Shown here: positions 60,156-64,000 of the stretch, piece by piece | How the letters are laid out: each line of letters starts with the position of its first letter | How positions within the stretch are numbered: the stretch's first letter is position 1 | Source: Vibrio pomeroyi | GTDB lineage: Bacteria > Pseudomonadota > Gammaproteobacteria > Enterobacterales > Vibrionaceae | Assembly (NCBI GenBank): GCA_041879425.1 | Contig: CP090855.1 | Span: forward strand, 186,001-250,000 | DNA length: 64,000 nucleotides | Reading direction: 5' to 3' | Notes under the pieces: model-generated | Told to the model about the DNA's origin: nothing | The model's database searches: none | Seen by the model: only the letters and a program-made list of their open reading frames with translations | Translations under genes and position numbers: made by a program

Positions 60156-61397
60156 ATGGCATCATCTTTTGTAACGTCGAGCATGTTTCGATTTTGCTTC
60201 CCTTTACTCCTTCTAGCAATTTTACTTGCAGGTATGAACAACGTCATTCTTGTGACGGATTCAAACTTAGGGTTTGCTAGCAACCTCCCATATATTTTAT
60301 TGAGCGTTGCGGTTTTACTGTGCCACACATTTAAACAAGGTCGAATGGCTATGGTGTCTGTCACCATGCTGCTCGCCTACCTGATCATCCAAGTTCGCTT
60401 ACAAACGCCTCTCAATACTGGGACAACACTATTAGAGCTCTCGTTGCTTGCAGCACTAGTACCTGTTACCTGCTTACTGGTGTATGCCTTCCCCGATAAC
60501 GGCGTTAACTCAAAGTCGATGTTTCTATATGCCTTGGTTCTTGTTCTATTTATGGTTTGGGCGCAGCTGATAGTGTCTCACTTCCATGCCGGAGGTTTTG
60601 AATCATGGAGCGAAGGGATTCTGTTCATTGTTAGGGATTTCTCAAAACTGCCCTTTGTATTGGTTCTCTATAGCCTATGCTTGCTCGGTTTAACTTCGAT
60701 TTTGGTTCTAGTGTACAACCGAGCGATCGATGTGGTGGTCTACAGCGCTATTTTACTCGCGTCATGTACATTCATCTTTTTTGACGTGCAGTACATCTCA
60801 AGCACTATGTTTTCTCTGTCAGGGACCTTGATTATCATCTACGTGATGTCTGCAAGCCACGACATGGCCTTTAATGACCAACTGACTAACATCCCTGGCC
60901 GTCATGCTTTAGAAGTGGACATGAAACACTTAGGGCGTAAGTACTCAATGGCGATGGTCGATATCGATCACTTCAAGAAATTTAACGATACCTACGGGCA
61001 TGACATTGGCGACGATGTGTTGAAGCTAGTCGCTCGCATATTGAGAGAAACAACTGGCGGTGCGAAAGCTTATCGCTATGGTGGTGAAGAGTTCACGATC
61101 ATTTTCAAAGGTAAGCACACCGATCAAGTAAAAGAGCATCTGCAAGTTTTGATTTCTGAGATTCAGAATTACGACATGATCATTCGTAATACAAACGACC
61201 GCCCTGATGACCATGAAGTAGGAATGAAAAAACGTGGCAAGAATGGCAAGCCAAATGAAGTGGTGAATGTGACTATCAGTATTGGACTGTCTGATAGTAC
61301 AACCACCAGACACCCTGAAGAAGTGTTGAAGCTTGCCGATAACGCGCTCTACAAAGCCAAAGAAACCGGCCGAAACAAACTGTGCGTTAACAGTTAA
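60156..61397 (+). CDS. Polytopic-membrane diguanylate cyclase
   Basis: A 413-residue protein with about seven transmembrane helices (residues ~8-235) and a C-terminal GGDEF domain (~245-410) with an active RYGGEEFTIIF motif and the upstream MAMVDIDHFKKFNDTYGHDIGD. A ~45-residue insert (DRPDDHEVGMKKRGKNGK) interrupts the domain before the last strand. The membrane region resembles 7TM-type sensors without a large periplasmic part. The start could also be ATG 60183; the ribosome site is weak for both. Confidence 0.8.
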   Translation: MASSFVTSSMFRFCFPLLLLAILLAGMNNVILVTDSNLGFASNLPYILLSVAVLLCHTFKQGRMAMVSVTMLLAYLIIQVRLQTPLNTGTTLLELSLLAALVPVTCLLVYAFPDNGVNSKSMFLYALVLVLFMVWAQLIVSHFHAGGFESWSEGILFIVRDFSKLPFVLVLYSLCLLGLTSILVLVYNRAIDVVVYSAILLASCTFIFFDVQYISSTMFSLSGTLIIIYVMSASHDMAFNDQLTNIPGRHALEVDMKHLGRKYSMAMVDIDHFKKFNDTYGHDIGDDVLKLVARILRETTGGAKAYRYGGEEFTIIFKGKHTDQVKEHLQVLISEIQNYDMIIRNTNDRPDDHEVGMKKRGKNGKPNEVVNVTISIGLSDSTTTRHPEEVLKLADNALYKAKETGRNKLCVNS

Positions 61398-61478
61398 CGT
61401 TATAGCTAAAAGATCGAGTCACTTACGGCAAACTATTCATTGTAAAGCAGCTTATGCTTGGTGGCACTTAGTAATTGT

Positions 61479-62489
61479 TTAATCTTGGTTAAAGAAGATC
61501 ACCAAGCTCCCGCCTTTCAAACTGCTTCCGTAATTGATCGTAAAGCCAATGCCCACATTATCGACCCATTCGTTAAATAGGTTTGGGTTAAGCAGCCAGC
61601 CTACACTGCCCTCGTAATACGACGTTGTACCCATAGGCACGACGGTATCACCACCAATATCAATTCTCTTGATGCTCGAATACATGGACGTAATGTTCTT
61701 ATCCCAACGAACTAAGTCATAAAAGATCTTCGCTTCATTGGCGATGTACCAACCTTCCGGGTGGCCTACATTACCGTTATTGGCGTCTCCCCAACCGACA
61801 CCGTTGAAATAATGCCAACTAGTGCTGAGTTTATATTTGCCCCAATTATTCTTGTCTTCATAGATCAATTTAATCTTAGGTTCTACTATATAAGCCCAAG
61901 CGTCAGTATTGAGATAAACCCCATCAATCGCATCAACCAAAGGCTGGGGTACATTACCGCGATAATCGTATTCATTGCGATAATATGATATGTGATTGCC
62001 AATACCAGAATGAAAGCTCCAGTATTCATCTAATTGGGCGACATTCGAAAACTCAACATACCCCGAAATGACTGTCTCTTTTTGAAAATCAGATACGGAC
62101 GCTGATGAATAGTTGACTTCATTCTCTGTGCGCAATGCAGACAGACGTAGCGTCACCTCTTGATGGTTATCTTCAATAGTGGCGGGTAATTTGAAAGTAT
62201 AAGGTAGGCTGAGAGAGGCCATATTTTGTCTTCTGCTTACCGAATCACTCGAGCCAATGTCATCATTGTCTAGGCGAAATACTTCGTTTGGATCAAAGTT
62301 ATTGATACCAAAAGTAAATACGTCGGTGTCGTTAAGAAGCACGCTGGTTGCAAAATTTCGCTCAATCTCCTTGCGGACAAGATCAGATATCGTATCTGCA
62401 GAAGCTACGGAAGGAACAAGTAAACAGAATACAGGGACAACCAGTGTCCGACATGTATTCGCCAAAGAAAATGGCTTTGAATGTGGCAT
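61479..62489 (-). CDS. Solitary outer-membrane beta-barrel protein (autotransporter-barrel-like)
   Basis: A 336-residue protein with a signal peptide (~1-32, PSVASA) and a barrel-type sequence of alternating aromatic/polar strands. It ends in a strand (KGGSLVIFFNQD). It matches what I recall as the solitary outer membrane autotransporter beta-barrel family of vibrios. There is no passenger domain. The ATG at 62489 has AAGAGA in front; an upstream GTG (62501) is possible. Confidence 0.7.
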   Translation of the reverse strand: MPHSKPFSLANTCRTLVVPVFCLLVPSVASADTISDLVRKEIERNFATSVLLNDTDVFTFGINNFDPNEVFRLDNDDIGSSDSVSRRQNMASLSLPYTFKLPATIEDNHQEVTLRLSALRTENEVNYSSASVSDFQKETVISGYVEFSNVAQLDEYWSFHSGIGNHISYYRNEYDYRGNVPQPLVDAIDGVYLNTDAWAYIVEPKIKLIYEDKNNWGKYKLSTSWHYFNGVGWGDANNGNVGHPEGWYIANEAKIFYDLVRWDKNITSMYSSIKRIDIGGDTVVPMGTTSYYEGSVGWLLNPNLFNEWVDNVGIGFTINYGSSLKGGSLVIFFNQD

Positions 62490-62550
62490 TTCTCTTATCA
62501 CTAAAGTACTTCCTAGCTCAAACGCTAATAGAAGTATAAATTCAAATTTC

Positions 62551-62575
62551 TAAAAGAGCTCGCTAACTAACGAGC
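62551..62575 (-). terminator. Weak terminator overlapping the end of the REC-GGDEF gene
   Basis: GCTCG/CGAGC short stem around the stop codon, followed by TCTTTT. Moderate support only. Confidence 0.45.
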
Positions 62576-63538
62576 AAGCTCCAAAATATTGCGTTGTATG
62601 AAGGTGTTTCTGCCACTTTGCTTTGCTTGGTAAAGAGCTTGGTCAACCTTTTCGTATATAGAAGCGATGGACTCGTCACCTTCAGGAACAAATGAGAGTA
62701 CACCTTGTGACGCTGTCACCCTATCTGATACGGTGGAGTGCTCATGGGCGTAGTTCATCTCATGCAATGCTTCTTTTACTCGAGTCGCGTGCAATTTGGC
62801 GGCTTCGCTGTCCGTGTCGCTTAAGATCAAAACAAACTCTTCACCACCGTAGCGGCCAACAAACTCACCCGCACGAACGAACAGTTGTTTCAAGGTATTG
62901 GCAAGCCCTTGTAAGCACTTATCCCCTTGAATGTGGCCGTAATTATCGTTGTAAGGTTTAAAGAAGTCTACATCTAGAAGTATGACAGTCATGGATATAT
63001 TACGTCTTCCGTGCCACGCAATGCTCTCTTCAAGCTTAGTATCCATATATCGACGGTTGTATAATTTGGTTAAGCCGTCTTCGTTGGCTTGTTGTTGCAG
63101 GAGGATATTGAGTTCTTCGAGTTTCGCGGTACTTTGTTTTAACTCACGCCTCATGTGCGCGATGCGTTGCATCGCAATCAACTTAGAATTGAGGACCACT
63201 TTATTGACCGGCTTGATAAGGTAATCATCACCACCAGCATCAATCGCTTTGGCGATCATTTCTGGTTCTTCATGACCACTCAAGAAGATGATAGGCACCC
63301 ACTCTGGAAACTTTCTGCGAACCTCGTTAGCGACCTCAAAACCGTCCATGTCTGGCATGCTAATATCGAGTAAAACAAGTTCAGGATCAAAATCAGAATA
63401 AACGTTCAGGGCTTCTTTTCCGCTACCGACAGCTTCCACGATATGACCCAGTTGTTTGAGTCGAATAGCAAGTTGCATCCTGTCTAGTTGAACATCATCA
63501 ACCAGCAATATGCGCATCGAAGATCCCTTTTCTATCAT
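62567..63538 (-). CDS. Response regulator with GGDEF output (diguanylate cyclase)
   Basis: A 323-residue cytosolic protein. The receiver domain (~8-125; ILLVDDVQ, phospho-Asp in LVLLDISMPDMDG, Lys in LIKPVN) is followed by a coiled linker and a GGDEF domain (~170-318; GRYGGEEFVLIL active motif), like PleD/WspR-type regulators. Phosphorylation would promote c-di-GMP synthesis. Two starts have ribosome sites: ATG 63538 (AAAGG) and ATG 63517 (AAAAGGG); the former is listed. No kinase gene is adjacent. Confidence 0.85.
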   Translation of the reverse strand: MIEKGSSMRILLVDDVQLDRMQLAIRLKQLGHIVEAVGSGKEALNVYSDFDPELVLLDISMPDMDGFEVANEVRRKFPEWVPIIFLSGHEEPEMIAKAIDAGGDDYLIKPVNKVVLNSKLIAMQRIAHMRRELKQSTAKLEELNILLQQQANEDGLTKLYNRRYMDTKLEESIAWHGRRNISMTVILLDVDFFKPYNDNYGHIQGDKCLQGLANTLKQLFVRAGEFVGRYGGEEFVLILSDTDSEAAKLHATRVKEALHEMNYAHEHSTVSDRVTASQGVLSFVPEGDESIASIYEKVDQALYQAKQSGRNTFIQRNILELAR

Positions 63539-63669
63539 CACATCACCTTTATCTAGTGTTGAATATTCACAGTAGCTCAAATTTGGGCTTAAATCATGCC
63601 CTAATCTCTATATTATATTGACTTTTTTACAGATCTTTTTAGCATTGTTTCTTTTTAAAGAGAAATACT

Positions 63670-64000
63670 ATGTCAGACGCTACAAACAACGAAGTACAAG
63701 AAATCGATTTAACCACTATCTCGCCAGAGCTTCGCCAAGTTATCGAATTTGATGAAGTGCCTAAAGAGATGCACAACATGGTTACTTCTATTCATGAGGT
63801 GTCTGAAGAAGCAGTGCGTGAAACTTGGAGCAGCCTTCCAGCAAGCGCACAAAATGTTTTGGACAACTTCGAGCAATTCCACGCTCTAATCTCTGTTAGC
63901 CAAGCTTTTGCTGGCGTAAACATGATGGAAGAGTTCCCTACTCTTAAACTTCCAGAAGGCATGACTGACGAAGAGAAAGAAGAGTACCGAGCTCAACTGC
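63670..64000 (+). CDS. DUF3069-like protein (partial, runs off the right edge)
   Basis: 110 codons of an acidic, helical protein (MSDATNNEVQEIDLTTISPE...) with no signal peptide. The sequence resembles a Vibrio/Shewanella family that I tentatively recall as DUF3069. The frame is open to the window end. AAAGAGA precedes the ATG. Function unknown. Confidence 0.6.
   Translation, partial: MSDATNNEVQEIDLTTISPELRQVIEFDEVPKEMHNMVTSIHEVSEEAVRETWSSLPASAQNVLDNFEQFHALISVSQAFAGVNMMEEFPTLKLPEGMTDEEKEEYRAQL

Overview
The window reads as part of a Vibrio chromosome, most likely chromosome II of a Splendidus-clade or related marine species. This rests on gene families and gene order recognised from memory, not on a search. 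The order pntA-pntB, vxrABCDE, yciH, ddl, hutA matches the V. cholerae VCA056x-VCA057x region as I recall it. A dif-like XerC/XerD site lies beside yciH, so the window probably spans the chromosome II terminus. I saw no rRNA, tRNA or CRISPR array.

Layout. 0-18.7 kb is ordinary housekeeping and accessory metabolism: an M48 lipoprotein protease, a hotdog thioesterase, an SgrR-type regulator, an EamA transporter, a DUF2238 membrane protein, a 2OG-Fe(II) oxygenase, a DnaJ-related protein, a stand-alone PBP2, an ABC-class ATPase, a GAF/GGDEF/EAL phosphodiesterase, FabV, and tesA divergent from ybbA-ybbP. 18.7-27.8 kb holds a DnaA-box cluster, an FAD oxidoreductase, the pxpABC 5-oxoprolinase operon, a decaying TonB-receptor/YfiR/diguanylate cyclase locus (internal deletion plus nonsense codon), and galE. 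27.9-37.9 kb holds a 24-residue membrane peptide gene, the haem receptor hutA with a Fur-like site, a LysR regulator, a Pat-type acetyltransferase, a SPOR lipoprotein, ddl, a tyrosine-recombinase-like gene, DUF3319 and yciH.

38.06-47.98 kb is a filamentous (inovirus) prophage of the Vf33/VGJ kind at the dif site. It carries a leftward DUF3693-type regulator whose last codons are the dif site, a three-copy operator array, replication genes, coat genes, a pIII-like adhesin, a DUF2523-type protein and Zot. A variable cargo block follows: a HipA-like kinase with a translationally coupled DUF3037 partner, a secreted protein and a DUF3653-like regulator. The right edge is a second XerCD site with a 7-bp centre. 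The kinase/DUF3037 pair is the best candidate for an undescribed system here.

48-64 kb is a gene-poor stretch, then a diguanylate cyclase, the vxr operon (histidine kinase, response regulator, two envelope proteins and a 50-residue UPF0181/YoaH protein whose ribosome site is buried in a hairpin), pntAB, HlyU-like and ComFB-like small proteins, a membrane diguanylate cyclase, a solitary outer-membrane barrel, a REC-GGDEF response regulator, and the start of a DUF3069-like gene. Five GGDEF/EAL-type proteins plus a YfiR homologue point to a large c-di-GMP network.
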